Of a DNA stretch of 64,000 nucleotides, positions 18,872 to 28,309 are shown piece by piece. Each line of letters opens with the position of its first letter. Position 1 is the first letter of the stretch. Position numbers and translations under genes: made by a program. The notes beneath the pieces were generated by a model, which worked only from the letters and a program-made list of their open reading frames with translations, was not told the DNA's origin and did no database searches. The DNA is from an uncultured Odoribacter sp. (GTDB taxonomy: Bacteria; Bacteroidota; Bacteroidia; Bacteroidales; Marinifilaceae): contig CAJUQA010000014.1 of the NCBI GenBank assembly GCA_910588375.1, forward strand, positions 1-64,000, written 5' to 3'.

Positions 18872-19951
18872 TTATTTAGGAGCCGTCTTATATACAAATA
18901 AAGCTATAACCGAAAATAGTATATTCGGTATCCACACCGCTAATAACGGATTCATATCTCCATTTGTTGCAAAAACAGTTGAAAACTGCATAAATAATAT
19001 GTATGAAAAACTCAGCAAAAGTCCAAGTCCCAGATGAAATCCCATTCCTCCCCGAATTTTACGGGAAGAAATACTGACTCCGATAAAGGTCAGAATAAAT
19101 GTGGCAAAGGTATTGGCCAGCATTTTATATTTTTCAATCTGAAACTCTACGACATTCGAGCTTCCCCTCAGTTTCATGCGGTCGATGTATTCTTCCAGTT
19201 CGGGCAAGGTCAATTGTTCTTTTATCTTGCTAGGATCTTTGGAAAATTCGGAAGGCACAAATCCCAATAAAGTGTCCAACTGTTTGCCTACGGTGTATTT
19301 TTCTTTGTCTCCGTCGATTTCCCGCAATTTCCAATTAGTAATCACCCATTTTTCTTTTTCTTTATCCCAGGCTATCCGGGAAGAAATCAATTTGCTTTTT
19401 AAAGTATCCCCTTCAAAGTTTTCAATCGAAAAATCATATCCCGTATTGGCTGCGGCAGAATAGCTGGACATGTAGATAAATACTCCCGGAGCTATCTGAC
19501 GGTGTATATTGGATTCTTTATTGGAATATTTTTTGCCCATATATTGTTCTTGGAATAAAATCCGTTTCTGATTGGCATTCGGGATGATAAATCCTCCCAA
19601 AAGGAAGGAGAAGACAGCAATGATACAAGCTGATATGAAATACGGATACAGAAAACGTTTAAAGCTGATTCCGGTACTGAGAATGGCTATGATTTCACTG
19701 TCATAAGCCATTTTGGATGTAAAGAATATTACTGAAATAAATGTAAATAACGGCGAAAATACATTGGCAAAGTATGGGATGAAGTTCATATAATAATCAA
19801 ATATAATGGCACTGACAGGCGCATCATTTTCTATGAATTTCTCCAATCGTTCGGAAATATCGAACACGACTACTATACAAAGAATCAATAGCAGGCAAAA
19901 GAAAAATGTGCCAAGAAATTTCCGTATAATATATAAGTCGAGAGTTTTCAT
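18872..19951 (-). CDS. lptG: LptF/LptG family permease (LPS transport)
   Basis: The 359-residue protein has the family topology: three spans near residues 13-33, 50-75 and 100-122, a large periplasmic beta-jellyroll region (about 130-260), then three C-terminal spans. The N-terminus MKTLDLYIIRKFLGTFFF is typical of YjgP/YjgQ proteins. With LptB it would extract LPS from the inner membrane and pass it to LptC/LptA. Only one such gene is in the window; whether it is LptF or LptG is uncertain. It begins 15 bases after tgt, a linkage common in Bacteroidetes. Confidence 0.86.
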   Translation of the reverse strand: MKTLDLYIIRKFLGTFFFCLLLILCIVVVFDISERLEKFIENDAPVSAIIFDYYMNFIPYFANVFSPLFTFISVIFFTSKMAYDSEIIAILSTGISFKRFLYPYFISACIIAVFSFLLGGFIIPNANQKRILFQEQYMGKKYSNKESNIHRQIAPGVFIYMSSYSAAANTGYDFSIENFEGDTLKSKLISSRIAWDKEKEKWVITNWKLREIDGDKEKYTVGKQLDTLLGFVPSEFSKDPSKIKEQLTLPELEEYIDRMKLRGSSNVVEFQIEKYKMLANTFATFILTFIGVSISSRKIRGGMGFHLGLGLLLSFSYILFMQFSTVFATNGDMNPLLAVWIPNILFSVIALFVYKTAPK

Positions 19952-19966
19952 ACCAACAAGCTAATA

Positions 19967-21097
19967 TTAGAGACGAGTGGTTATTTTCTTTAAGACGGCT
20001 GTTTTCCATTTCATGAAGTCTCCTTCCAAGATATGTCGGCGCGCCTCTTTAACTAACCACAAATAAAATGCCAGATTATGAATGGAACAAATCTGCAATC
20101 CCAATATTTCATCGGCTTTAATGAGATGACGCAAATAAGCTTTGGAGTATTCTTTATCGACATAACACAATCCGGCAGGATCTATCGGCGAGAAATCGCG
20201 CTCCCACTTCTGATTTTTAATGTTAATCACCCCTTCTGTGGTAAACAACATGCCGTTTCTGCCATTACGGGTAGGCATGACGCAATCAAACATATCTACT
20301 CCCCGGGCAATGCCCTCCAGAATATTTTCAGGTGTCCCCACTCCCATCAGGTAACGGGGTTTGTTTTGAGGCAGAATGCGATTAACAACCTCAATCATTG
20401 CATACATCTCTTCAGTAGGTTCTCCCACTGCCAGACCACCAATAGCATATCCGGCCCGATCTAAAGAAACAGCATGCTCCGCAGCTTTTTCCCGCAAATC
20501 TTTGTAGACGCATCCCTGCACGATGGGAAATAAATTCTGTTCATATCCGTACAACGGTTCGGTCGTATCCAACCGGGCAACGCAACGTTCAAGCCAACGC
20601 TGTGTCAGTTCCAACGAGTTTTTGGCATAACGGTAGTCACTATTTCCCGGAGGACATTCGTCAAAAGCCATAATAATATCGGCTCCTATTTTCCGCTGAA
20701 TATCCATGACATTTTCAGGAGTAAACATGTGTTTTGAACCGTCAATATGAGAACGGAACATGACTCCTTCTTCAGTAATCTTGCGGCTGTCCGTCAGCGA
20801 AAATACCTGAAACCCGCCGCTGTCTGTCAAAATTGGACGATCCCAGGCATTAAATTTATGCAATCCTCCGGCTGCCTGGAGAACTTCCGTCCCCGGACGC
20901 AGATAAAGATGATAAGTATTTCCCAGGATAATTTCAGCCTGAATATCCTGTTTCAATTCTCTGGCATGCACAGCTTTTACGGTACCAACTGTCCCGACCG
21001 GCATAAAAATAGGTGTATGAATTTCACCGTGATCAGTGGTGAGTATTCCGCAACGGGCTTCACTTTCCTTGTCTTTAGCCAGTAGATTAAAATGCAT
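19967..21097 (-). CDS. tgt: Queuine (preQ1) tRNA-ribosyltransferase
   Basis: I place the start at 21097 (376 residues, MHFNLLAKDKESEARCGILT), which gives the normal family length and lies about 30 bases below a good promoter element; an in-frame ATG at 21202 would lie upstream of that promoter. Tgt exchanges guanine 34 for preQ1 in GUN-anticodon tRNAs. Visible motifs: LTDSGGFQVFSL near residue 92, DECPPGNSDY, and GVDMFDCVMPTRNGRNG near residue 268, which holds the catalytic nucleophile Asp. The zinc site looks eroded: where E. coli has DPECDCYTC this protein has DPAGLCYVD, keeping one of the three Cys plus the His of SIHNL. Confidence 0.92.
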   Translation of the reverse strand: MHFNLLAKDKESEARCGILTTDHGEIHTPIFMPVGTVGTVKAVHARELKQDIQAEIILGNTYHLYLRPGTEVLQAAGGLHKFNAWDRPILTDSGGFQVFSLTDSRKITEEGVMFRSHIDGSKHMFTPENVMDIQRKIGADIIMAFDECPPGNSDYRYAKNSLELTQRWLERCVARLDTTEPLYGYEQNLFPIVQGCVYKDLREKAAEHAVSLDRAGYAIGGLAVGEPTEEMYAMIEVVNRILPQNKPRYLMGVGTPENILEGIARGVDMFDCVMPTRNGRNGMLFTTEGVINIKNQKWERDFSPIDPAGLCYVDKEYSKAYLRHLIKADEILGLQICSIHNLAFYLWLVKEARRHILEGDFMKWKTAVLKKITTRL

Positions 21098-21404
21098 GCG
21101 TCTCAATATTTTAGGATAATGGGTTGCAAAGATACATTTTTTTACGGATATACGGCAGCGAAAGTCCGTTGTCTCGCCATTTTTCATTTCTATTTCAGCC
21201 ACCGAAGAGAAAGGCTCAGTTCATTCCGAAATAAATTTCTCAACTCCGGCAATATTCACCTCAAAAAGACTTTGAAAACAGATATTTTTTTTAAACCTTT
21301 GAAGCTGCCAAAAGTCAATCCCCGGAATTATTTCCATTTGATCTCAGGCAATTTTATTTAAACCGAATAATAATTCATAATTAATAAATTAATGTTTATC
21401 TGAA
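21098..21404. other. Divergent intergenic region between tgt and the DPP IV gene
   Basis: This 307-base region holds the tgt promoter element. The translated stretch above 21097 is poorly conserved in appearance and probably not coding. I see no clear TAnnTTTG for the plus-strand gene; the last 50 bases are AT-rich. Confidence 0.45.
21127..21134 (-). promoter_or_regulatory. -7 promoter element (TATCTTTG) of tgt
   Basis: The plus-strand CAAAGATA is the reverse complement of TATCTTTG, a perfect TAnnTTTG. It is 30 bases upstream of the chosen tgt start. A clear -33 TTTG is not present at the ideal spacing. Confidence 0.5.
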
Positions 21405-23612
21405 ATGAGAAGGATATACCGCATTGTTTTTTTATTTTTTATTTACAGTTTTTATTTGTCCACTCAGGCACAAACACAATCCCTAAGTCTGGAAGATTTC
21501 TTTGTGAAGGGTACGTTCGGTTCTAAAGGCGTTTACGGTCTCCGTTCTATGAACGACGGGGAACATTATACCGTGTTAGAAAATCAAGGGAAAAAAATCA
21601 CCCAATACAGTTACAAAACAGGCAAACCGGTTGCCACCTTATTGGACTTGGAGAATCTTGACCAAAATGACATAAAACAAATCAGCAATTATCAGTTTAA
21701 TCAGGATGAAAGCCGCCTTCTACTATCTACGAATGTAACACCTATTTATCGTCGGTCATACACTGCAGATTATTATATCTACGATTTCAAAAATAAAGAG
21801 CTCAAAGCTCTTTCTGACCAAGGTAGTCAACGGCTGGCAACTTTTTCTCCCGATGGATTACGTATCGCTTTCGTAAGGGACAATAATTTATTTATTCATG
21901 ACCTGCGATTCGGTACGGAACAGCAGATTACGTTTGACGGCCAATATAATCATATTATCAATGGGGCGCCAGACTGGGTGTATGAAGAAGAGTTCGCCTT
22001 CAACAAAGCTTTTGAATGGGCACCGGACGGTTCTGCCCTTGCTTATATCAAATTCGACGAGTCCGAAGTGAAAGAGTATCCGATGAATATGTTTGAAGGA
22101 CAAAAACCGTCCATCACCAATAACGAGCTCTACCCTTCTGTCTACAGTTACAAATATCCGAAAGCGGGCGAAGTCAATTCCAAAGTATCAGTACATGTAT
22201 ACGATATAAAAGACAAAACTACGCTGACAATGGATACCGGCGAAGAACAGGATATCTATCTACCGCGCATCCGTTGGACAAAGGATCCTAAACGGTTGGC
22301 AATTATTCGCTTAAACCGGTTACAGAACAAAATGGATGTGTTGCTTGCCAATGTCCGTACAGGCCGTACGACCCCATTGTATCGGGAAGAAAACAAGTAC
22401 TATATTGACGAAAGTAATCTAGACCATCTGATTTTTCTGGAGGACGGCGAACATTTTGTCATCACGAGCGAAAAGAGCGGTTACATGCACATCTATCTGT
22501 ATGATATGAGCGGTCATGAAAAAAGAGCTATCAGTAGCGGTAATTATGATATTGCCGATTTTTACGGATATGACCCTGTCCGGAAGTTATTTTATTATTC
22601 TTCTTTTGAAGAATCGCCCCTCGAAAAACAGATTTATGCCGTAGACGCCAAAGGGAAGAAAACGAAGATAACAACAGTCAAAGGCTGGAATAGCGCCGCA
22701 TTCAGCAAAACATTCAATTATTACATCCATACCGTATCGGATATTCAGACACCTCCGGTGATTAGTTTATATAATGCCAAAAACAAACTGATACGCGTGT
22801 TGGAAGACAATCACGATTTGTCCGAGGTCATAAAAGAATATCCTCTTACCCCGAAAGAATTTATCCAAATTCCAGCCGCAGACGGAGAAACCCAACTGAA
22901 TGCCTGGATTATGAAACCGGTAAATTTTGACCCGTCCCGGAAATATCCCGTATTGATTACCCAATACAGCGGTCCGAACTCCCAACAGGTAAAAAATGCC
23001 TGGGGTGGAGTAAACTGGCTGAACTATCTGGCACAGGAAGGTTATATCGTTGTTTGCATCGATCCGAGAGGTACGGCAGCCCGGGGAGAAGAGTTCCGGA
23101 AATGTACTTATATGCAATTAGGGAAATACGAAAGCGACGATATGATCGCATCTGCCCGCTGGCTTGCCAGTCAACCGTATGTAGACGGTCAAAAAATCGG
23201 TATCTGGGGCTGGAGTTACGGTGGTTTCATGTCTTCACTCTGTATCCTAAAAGGCCACGATGTTTTCAGTACCGCCATTGCCATTGCCCCGGTTACCAAC
23301 TTTAAATATTACGATTCCATCTATACGGAACGTTATATGCGTACCCCTCAGGAAAATGAAAAAGGATATACCGAACATTCTCCCCTTAGCTGGGCAGATA
23401 AGCTAAAAGGCAATCTCCTGCTTTGCCACGGAACGGCAGATGATAACGTTCATATTCAAAATGCGTATGAACTGGCAGAACGGTTGGTGCAAGCCAATAA
23501 ACAATTCGATATGGGTATCTATACCAACCGCAATCATAGTATTTACGGAGGAAACACCAGTCTGCAACTATATACGAAATTTGTGAAATACCTGAATGAA
23601 CATTTGAAATAA
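21405..23612 (+). CDS. Dipeptidyl peptidase IV, S9 family, secreted
   Basis: The 735-residue protein has a signal peptide (ending ...YLSTQAQ), an N-terminal eight-bladed propeller domain (DPPIV_N) and a C-terminal alpha/beta-hydrolase domain. The catalytic Ser604 lies in GWSYGGF, the Asp in GTADDNVH near 680, and the His in NRNHSIYGG near 715. The EE pair that binds the substrate N-terminus is visible in VYEEEFAFNKAF near residue 195. It removes Xaa-Pro or Xaa-Ala dipeptides in the periplasm or at the cell surface. The next gene, a dipeptidase, starts 9 bases downstream, suggesting a peptide-use operon. Confidence 0.92.
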   Translation: MRRIYRIVFLFFIYSFYLSTQAQTQSLSLEDFFVKGTFGSKGVYGLRSMNDGEHYTVLENQGKKITQYSYKTGKPVATLLDLENLDQNDIKQISNYQFNQDESRLLLSTNVTPIYRRSYTADYYIYDFKNKELKALSDQGSQRLATFSPDGLRIAFVRDNNLFIHDLRFGTEQQITFDGQYNHIINGAPDWVYEEEFAFNKAFEWAPDGSALAYIKFDESEVKEYPMNMFEGQKPSITNNELYPSVYSYKYPKAGEVNSKVSVHVYDIKDKTTLTMDTGEEQDIYLPRIRWTKDPKRLAIIRLNRLQNKMDVLLANVRTGRTTPLYREENKYYIDESNLDHLIFLEDGEHFVITSEKSGYMHIYLYDMSGHEKRAISSGNYDIADFYGYDPVRKLFYYSSFEESPLEKQIYAVDAKGKKTKITTVKGWNSAAFSKTFNYYIHTVSDIQTPPVISLYNAKNKLIRVLEDNHDLSEVIKEYPLTPKEFIQIPAADGETQLNAWIMKPVNFDPSRKYPVLITQYSGPNSQQVKNAWGGVNWLNYLAQEGYIVVCIDPRGTAARGEEFRKCTYMQLGKYESDDMIASARWLASQPYVDGQKIGIWGWSYGGFMSSLCILKGHDVFSTAIAIAPVTNFKYYDSIYTERYMRTPQENEKGYTEHSPLSWADKLKGNLLLCHGTADDNVHIQNAYELAERLVQANKQFDMGIYTNRNHSIYGGNTSLQLYTKFVKYLNEHLK

Positions 23613-23621
23613 AACAAAACT

Positions 23622-25082
23622 ATGGCAACGTTACAAGACTTACAACCCCAAGCCGTATGGCAGAATTTTTACAAACTGACACAAGTGCCACGTCCCTCTA
23701 ACCATGAGGAAAAAGCGCGGGAGTTTATGATGAACTGGGCAAAAGAACATCATATTGAAGCCCGTATAGACGAGGCTGGCAATATTATCATGAGCAAACC
23801 TGCCACTCCCGGCATGGAAAACCGAAAAGGTGTTATCCTGCAAGGCCATTTGGATATGGTTCCGCAGAAAAACGAGGACACTGCACATGATTTCACAAAA
23901 GATCCCATCCAGGCATACGTAGATGGAGAATGGGTACGTGCCAAAGGCACAACACTTGGTGCTGACAACGGTATGGGGGTAGCCGCTGCCATGGCAGTGC
24001 TGACCGCTACAGATATACCTCACGGACCGATAGAAGTTTTAATCACCGCTACGGAAGAAACGGGTATGGACGGTGCTATCGGACTGAAAACCGGAGAATT
24101 AAAAGGAGAAATCCTTTTAAATATGGACTCGGAAAGCGAAGGTGAACTGTATGTAGGATGTGCGGGCGGCCTGGATTCCACTTTTGAGTTCAATTGTGAA
24201 GAAGAAAAAACACCGGCAGCCAGCAAGGCGTACAAATTAGCGGTGAAGGGCCTTAAAGGAGGCCATTCGGGTATGGATATCAACTTGGGACGGGGCAATT
24301 CCAACCTGCTGTTATTCCGTTTTCTGAAAGCCAACGCAACCATGCTACAATTAAGACTGGCATCTATCAATGGTGGGTCGTTAAGAAACGCAATCCCCAG
24401 AGAGAGTTTTGCCGTTGTAACGGTTCATGAAACTCAAGCAGAAAAATTGATCCAGCAAGTAAAAGAATTCGAAACCATTTATAAATCCGAATTGCAACTG
24501 ACTGAACCTGATTTACAGTTCTTCTCAGAAGAAACAGAATTGCCGGCACAGGTAATGAGTAAAGATTTACAAGCACGGCTTATCAATGCCATTGTAGCCT
24601 GCCCGAACGGAGTGGTCCGCATGTCGGACGCCATGGCAGGCACCGTAGAAACATCCAACAATCTGGCACTCATTCAATCCAAGAACGGTAAAGTGGTTAT
24701 CAACACACTGATGCGTTCATTCGTTGAAACAGCCAAAGACGCCTTGGCCGAATCTTTAGATGCCGTTTTTGAACTGGCAAAAGCCGATAAAATTGTCTTC
24801 GACGGGGCCTATCCCGGTTGGAAACCCAATCCGGATTCAGCCATTCTGAAATTAATGAAAAACATTTACCAGAAAATGTATGGCAAAGAACCCCGCGTGA
24901 TGGCTATACACGCGGGCTTGGAATGTGGAATTCTGGGATCGAAATATGCCAACTGGGATATGATTTCTTTCGGTCCCACCATCTGCCATCCCCATTCTCC
25001 CGACGAAAAAGTGAATATTGCTTCCGTCGGAAAATTTTGGGATTACCTGAAAGAAACGCTGAAAAATATTCCTGTGAAATAA
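23622..25082 (+). CDS. pepD: Aminoacyl-histidine dipeptidase (Xaa-His dipeptidase), M20 family
   Basis: The 486-residue cytoplasmic metallopeptidase has the M20 metal-site motifs in order: GHLDMVPQ near residue 74, GADNGMGVA near residue 107, TEETGMDGA near residue 140, and a C-terminal GLECGI plus PTICHPHSPDE near residue 452 with the last His ligand. The length is normal for PepD. It hydrolyses dipeptides, classically carnosine-like Xaa-His. It follows the DPP IV gene by 9 bases and is closed by a strong terminator, so the two probably form a short operon in which DPP IV releases dipeptides that PepD later splits. Confidence 0.93.
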   Translation: MATLQDLQPQAVWQNFYKLTQVPRPSNHEEKAREFMMNWAKEHHIEARIDEAGNIIMSKPATPGMENRKGVILQGHLDMVPQKNEDTAHDFTKDPIQAYVDGEWVRAKGTTLGADNGMGVAAAMAVLTATDIPHGPIEVLITATEETGMDGAIGLKTGELKGEILLNMDSESEGELYVGCAGGLDSTFEFNCEEEKTPAASKAYKLAVKGLKGGHSGMDINLGRGNSNLLLFRFLKANATMLQLRLASINGGSLRNAIPRESFAVVTVHETQAEKLIQQVKEFETIYKSELQLTEPDLQFFSEETELPAQVMSKDLQARLINAIVACPNGVVRMSDAMAGTVETSNNLALIQSKNGKVVINTLMRSFVETAKDALAESLDAVFELAKADKIVFDGAYPGWKPNPDSAILKLMKNIYQKMYGKEPRVMAIHAGLECGILGSKYANWDMISFGPTICHPHSPDEKVNIASVGKFWDYLKETLKNIPVK

Positions 25083-25097
25083 CCCAATAACAGATGT

Positions 25098-25136
25098 ATT
25101 CCCCGGACGATAGTATTACTGCTTTCTCCGGGGAAT
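25098..25136 (+). terminator. Terminator hairpin after pepD
   Basis: ATTCCCCGGA (25098-25107) pairs perfectly with TCCGGGGAAT (25127-25136) across a 19-base loop, 15 bases after the pepD stop, followed by an AT-rich tract. Confidence 0.7.
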
Positions 25137-25238
25137 ATTTATATCCGAGCCTTTAATATCTTAACATCCTCATTTCCCTTTTAACTATCCGGGAGTCACT
25201 TTTTATCTTTCTTTAACCCTTTAATCGGAAAATCATAG

Positions 25239-25246
25239 TATCTTTG
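25239..25246 (+). promoter_or_regulatory. -7 promoter element (TATCTTTG) of the acyl-CoA ligase gene
   Basis: A perfect TAnnTTTG lies 23 bases before the start codon at 25270. A weak TTTA at 25212-25215 might serve as -33, with slightly long spacing. Confidence 0.5.
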
Positions 25247-25269
25247 TCGCATATTTTCGATGAAGAAAG

Positions 25270-26952
25270 ATGATCTTAACAAAATTGACTTTGCCGGAAT
25301 TGCTCAGAAACAGTTGTTCTAAATTCAAAGACAACCTTTCTCTCAATTTCGTCCAATCCGGAAACAGAACCTACCAGGATTTATATAATGAAGTAATCGC
25401 CCTATCCAATTATTTACTGAAATGCGGTATCCAGAAAGGGGACAAGATAGCTATCCTGAGTGCAAATATGCCCCAGTGGGGAATTACCCAATTCGCAGTG
25501 GCCAGTATCGGTGCTGTTGCAGTTCCCGTATTACCGGGATTCAGCACGACTGAAATACAGAATATTCTTCAACATTCAGAGGCGAAAATGATTTTCGTTT
25601 CAAAGCTGCTTTACAAATTAGTGGCAGACATCCAAACGGATTTTCTGGAACAGAAGATTTTGATGAATACCTTTGCCCGTATTCCGGAAAATTATCCGAG
25701 TGAAGATATTGAAAAACTCAACACTCCCGCATTTCAAAACAATACAACTCCGTTACCCGATTTCGACATCCGGGAAGAGGATACGGCCTCCATCATTTAT
25801 ACTTCGGGAACAACCGGATTCTCCAAAGGGGTTGAACTTACCCATAAAAACCTGGTATGGAATGCCCGACAATGCAGTACCATACAGCATGTGGGAGAAA
25901 GCGACCGTTTTTTGAGTATCCTTCCTTTGGCACATACCTATGAAAACACATTAGGCTTATTGTTACCTTTGATGTTCGGGGCCAGAGTATTCTATCTCGA
26001 CCGGGTTCCGACTCCCAAACTTCTGGTACCGGCCATGCAGAAAATCAGACCGACGGTTATTCTGTCCGTACCTTTGGTAATTGAAAAAATATACAAAACC
26101 CAGATATTGACGAAATTCACGTCAAACCGCTGGATAAGTACCCTATATCGCATTTCTTTCGTCCGGAAATTTCTGAATCGGTTGGCAGGAAAAAAATTAA
26201 TGACTACTTTCGGAGGAGAACTCCTGTTTTTCGGTATCGGCGGTTCCAAGCTGGACCCGACAGTTGAACGTTTTCTCCACGAAGCCCGTTTCCCCTATGC
26301 TATTGGTTACGGTCTGACGGAAACATCACCGATGTCTGCCGGCAGCAATCCGTCCCAGACATTTTTACAGGGAGTAGGACCGGTCATGGAAGGCGTACAG
26401 ATTCAAATTCACAACGCCGACGAAAAAGGAGAAGGGGAAATCTGGATCAAAGGCCCCCATGTCATGAAAGGCTATTACAAAAAACCGGAACTGACAAAAG
26501 AAAGTATCACGGCCGACGGCTGGTTTAAAACCGGAGACCTGGGTTCATTTGACAAGAAAGGCCGACTGTCTATCCGGGGACGAATAAAAACAATGATTCT
26601 GGGTGCTTCCGGAGAAAATATCTACCCGGAAGAAATCGAATCCATTATCAACAATTTCCGGTGTGTCAATGAGTCATTAGTGGTTGAATGTAAAGGGAAA
26701 TTGGTCGCCATGGTTCATTTCAACATGGAAGAACTGGAAAAACAGTATAAAAAATTGAAAAACCAGGCGGGGACTTACAAAAATCTGATAAACGATTACA
26801 TAGAAGAACAAAAACGGGAATTGCGGGAATACGTGAACAGCCGGGTCAACAATTTTTCCAAACTCCAGTTGGTCATGGTTCAAAGCGAACCCTTCGAAAA
26901 AACGCCGACCCAAAAAATCAAACGCTTTTTATACCAGAAATTAAGTCTCTAA
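25270..26952 (+). CDS. AMP-dependent long-chain fatty-acid/acyl-CoA ligase
   Basis: The 560-residue member of the ANL superfamily has the P-loop-like SIIYTSGTTGFSKGVELTH near residue 172, a GYGLTETSPM A5 motif near residue 343, and WFKTGDLGSFDKKGRLSIRG near residue 418 with the hinge Asp. It ends with a lysine-bearing PTQKIKRF motif typical of A10. It activates a fatty acid as acyl-AMP and then acyl-CoA at the cytoplasmic membrane. It stands alone between its own promoter and a strong bidirectional terminator. Chain length specificity cannot be read. Confidence 0.9.
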   Translation: MILTKLTLPELLRNSCSKFKDNLSLNFVQSGNRTYQDLYNEVIALSNYLLKCGIQKGDKIAILSANMPQWGITQFAVASIGAVAVPVLPGFSTTEIQNILQHSEAKMIFVSKLLYKLVADIQTDFLEQKILMNTFARIPENYPSEDIEKLNTPAFQNNTTPLPDFDIREEDTASIIYTSGTTGFSKGVELTHKNLVWNARQCSTIQHVGESDRFLSILPLAHTYENTLGLLLPLMFGARVFYLDRVPTPKLLVPAMQKIRPTVILSVPLVIEKIYKTQILTKFTSNRWISTLYRISFVRKFLNRLAGKKLMTTFGGELLFFGIGGSKLDPTVERFLHEARFPYAIGYGLTETSPMSAGSNPSQTFLQGVGPVMEGVQIQIHNADEKGEGEIWIKGPHVMKGYYKKPELTKESITADGWFKTGDLGSFDKKGRLSIRGRIKTMILGASGENIYPEEIESIINNFRCVNESLVVECKGKLVAMVHFNMEELEKQYKKLKNQAGTYKNLINDYIEEQKRELREYVNSRVNNFSKLQLVMVQSEPFEKTPTQKIKRFLYQKLSL

Positions 26953-26960
26953 CTATAAAA

Positions 26961-26994
26961 ATAAGTCCGGATAAATCCGGACTTATTTTTTTAT
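26961..26994. terminator. Bidirectional terminator between the acyl-CoA ligase and FAH-like genes
   Basis: ATAAGTCCGGAT (26961-26972) pairs with ATCCGGACTTAT (26975-26986) and a T tract follows. It lies between converging genes and can serve both strands. Confidence 0.8.
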
Positions 26995-27561
26995 TTATCT
27001 CACATAAAAATCAAGAAGGCATTTGCCATTCAAGCCCATTTGCAAGCGATCACCGATTTTTAGACCTTTATAACGGAAAGGATTTCCACAATAAAAAAAA
27101 TCACCGATTTTTATCATGTAATATCCGGAAGCCAGAGAGACGAACTGGTCTACATTTACCGGCAAATCAGAAGCTTTCCCCGCGAAAACAAGATTTCCAT
27201 TTATTTTCAAATAGTATTCCGCCTTTCCACCCGTATAATTTTCCATAACACTCAATGCCGCCGATTCATCAAAAGAAGAAGCCACCCCGCAAGGCAATCC
27301 TTTCGTCTTCAAGGATTGTTCCAAAGTATCGGCATAAAAGCGGATACCAACCCCTATTTCATTGTAATAGCGGGATGCGAAACGTCCGGAAAAGCCTTTC
27401 CCCAATTTACAAGCCTTCAAAACCAGCTGAGGCACACAACTCACCTCCTCCGTGAAAGCAGGAAAATAAAAATCATTATTATTTCTGAGTAGTGCATTGT
27501 CTCCTACCACACTCAACGTCATTTCCACAGCAGAGCTATATTCCGCACACAATAATTTCAT
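26995..27561 (-). CDS. Degenerate fumarylacetoacetate hydrolase (FAH)-fold protein
   Basis: The protein is 188 residues. The stretch LGKGFSGRFASRYYNEIGVGIRF near residues 53-75 followed by KTKGLPCGVASSFDESA matches the region of bacterial FAH-family proteins that normally reads 'KIGKNI..FAHRYYDEIGIGIDF...KGLPWE.AKAFD.SA'. The E-x-E metal ligands expected before it are missing (the segment reads EEVSCVPQL) and the later Asp of 'DFTARD' is replaced (RFYADT). The fold may be kept but metal-dependent catalysis is doubtful. It lies 2 bases from the nitroreductase stop in the same orientation, so they are co-transcribed. Function unknown. Confidence 0.7.
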   Translation of the reverse strand: MKLLCAEYSSAVEMTLSVVGDNALLRNNNDFYFPAFTEEVSCVPQLVLKACKLGKGFSGRFASRYYNEIGVGIRFYADTLEQSLKTKGLPCGVASSFDESAALSVMENYTGGKAEYYLKINGNLVFAGKASDLPVNVDQFVSLASGYYMIKIGDFFYCGNPFRYKGLKIGDRLQMGLNGKCLLDFYVR

Positions 27562-27563
27562 GG

Positions 27564-28148
27564 TTACTCCTGTTTAAAAAGCAGTTCGTTAAGATTCCGT
27601 TTCGGTACATGGTGTATCTGTTCCGCATCTCTCCAATATTTAAATTCATTCTCCCGCATCTCTTCGATAACAACTGTTTCGCAAGGTTTTCCCAACGCAA
27701 TGACATAATTTATTTTCACATAGTCGGGCAATTGCAATATCTCCCGGAGTTTTTCATTCTGAAAAGCTTTAATCACACACCCGCCATACCCTTTCTCTAC
27801 AGCTGCAAGCAAAATCGTCTGAATCTGAATACCGTCATCACACAGGCAATTTTCCGAAATACGCGTATCCAGCAATTGAATCAGATAAGCAGACGGCCTC
27901 TCTCCTTTTTCAGGGCCATCCCAATCGGTCAAATATCCCGCCCAGGCCAAGGTATTAAATACTTTCTCACACATCTCTTCTTTTCGAACCGAAATATATT
28001 TCAATGGCTGCGCATTCCGGGCAGAAGCACAGAAACGCGTCAGTCCCACCCATTCCTCCAATTGTTCCTGCGGTATACGCTCATCTTCACGAAAACGGCG
28101 GTAGCTCCGATTACTACTCAATAAATTTTTAAGCATTTCTTTTTCCAT
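27564..28148 (-). CDS. Nitroreductase family protein (FMN-dependent)
   Basis: The 194-residue protein is of nitroreductase size. The N-terminal NRSYRRFREDERIPQEQLEEW near residues 12-32 is the usual FMN phosphate-binding entry (R-S-x-R-x-F), and a late YGGCVIKAFQNEKLREIL near residues 116-133 matches the GxGxC/I segment. It should reduce quinones or nitro-compounds with NAD(P)H through FMN; the natural substrate is unknown. It is the first gene of a two-gene minus-strand unit with the FAH-like gene. Confidence 0.85.
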   Translation of the reverse strand: MEKEMLKNLLSSNRSYRRFREDERIPQEQLEEWVGLTRFCASARNAQPLKYISVRKEEMCEKVFNTLAWAGYLTDWDGPEKGERPSAYLIQLLDTRISENCLCDDGIQIQTILLAAVEKGYGGCVIKAFQNEKLREILQLPDYVKINYVIALGKPCETVVIEEMRENEFKYWRDAEQIHHVPKRNLNELLFKQE

Positions 28149-28185
28149 TTGCTCTATATTTAACCTTTCAAGAGAATCTTAAACT

Positions 28186-28215
28186 TTTGACTTTCGAGTA
28201 TTTATTGTAGATTTG
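28186..28215 (+). promoter_or_regulatory. Promoter of the AddB-like nuclease gene (-33 TTTG, -7 TAGATTTG)
   Basis: TTTG at 28186-28189 and TAGATTTG at 28208-28215 are separated by 18 bases, close to the Bacteroidales consensus. The leader to the ATG at 28310 is about 90 bases. Confidence 0.55.
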
Positions 28216-28309
28216 TCCGGTCAAAATTAATAACAAAAATTCAAAGGATTTTATAAAAAACCGTACTTTCATTAATCAGATAACCTAATTTATTAAATCC
28301 GGAATACAT

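Noticed and set aside
27492..28124. 210-residue plus-strand frame opposite the nitroreductase and FAH-like genes
   Set aside because: It spans two minus-strand genes and their junction; composition looks antisense and there is no domain match.
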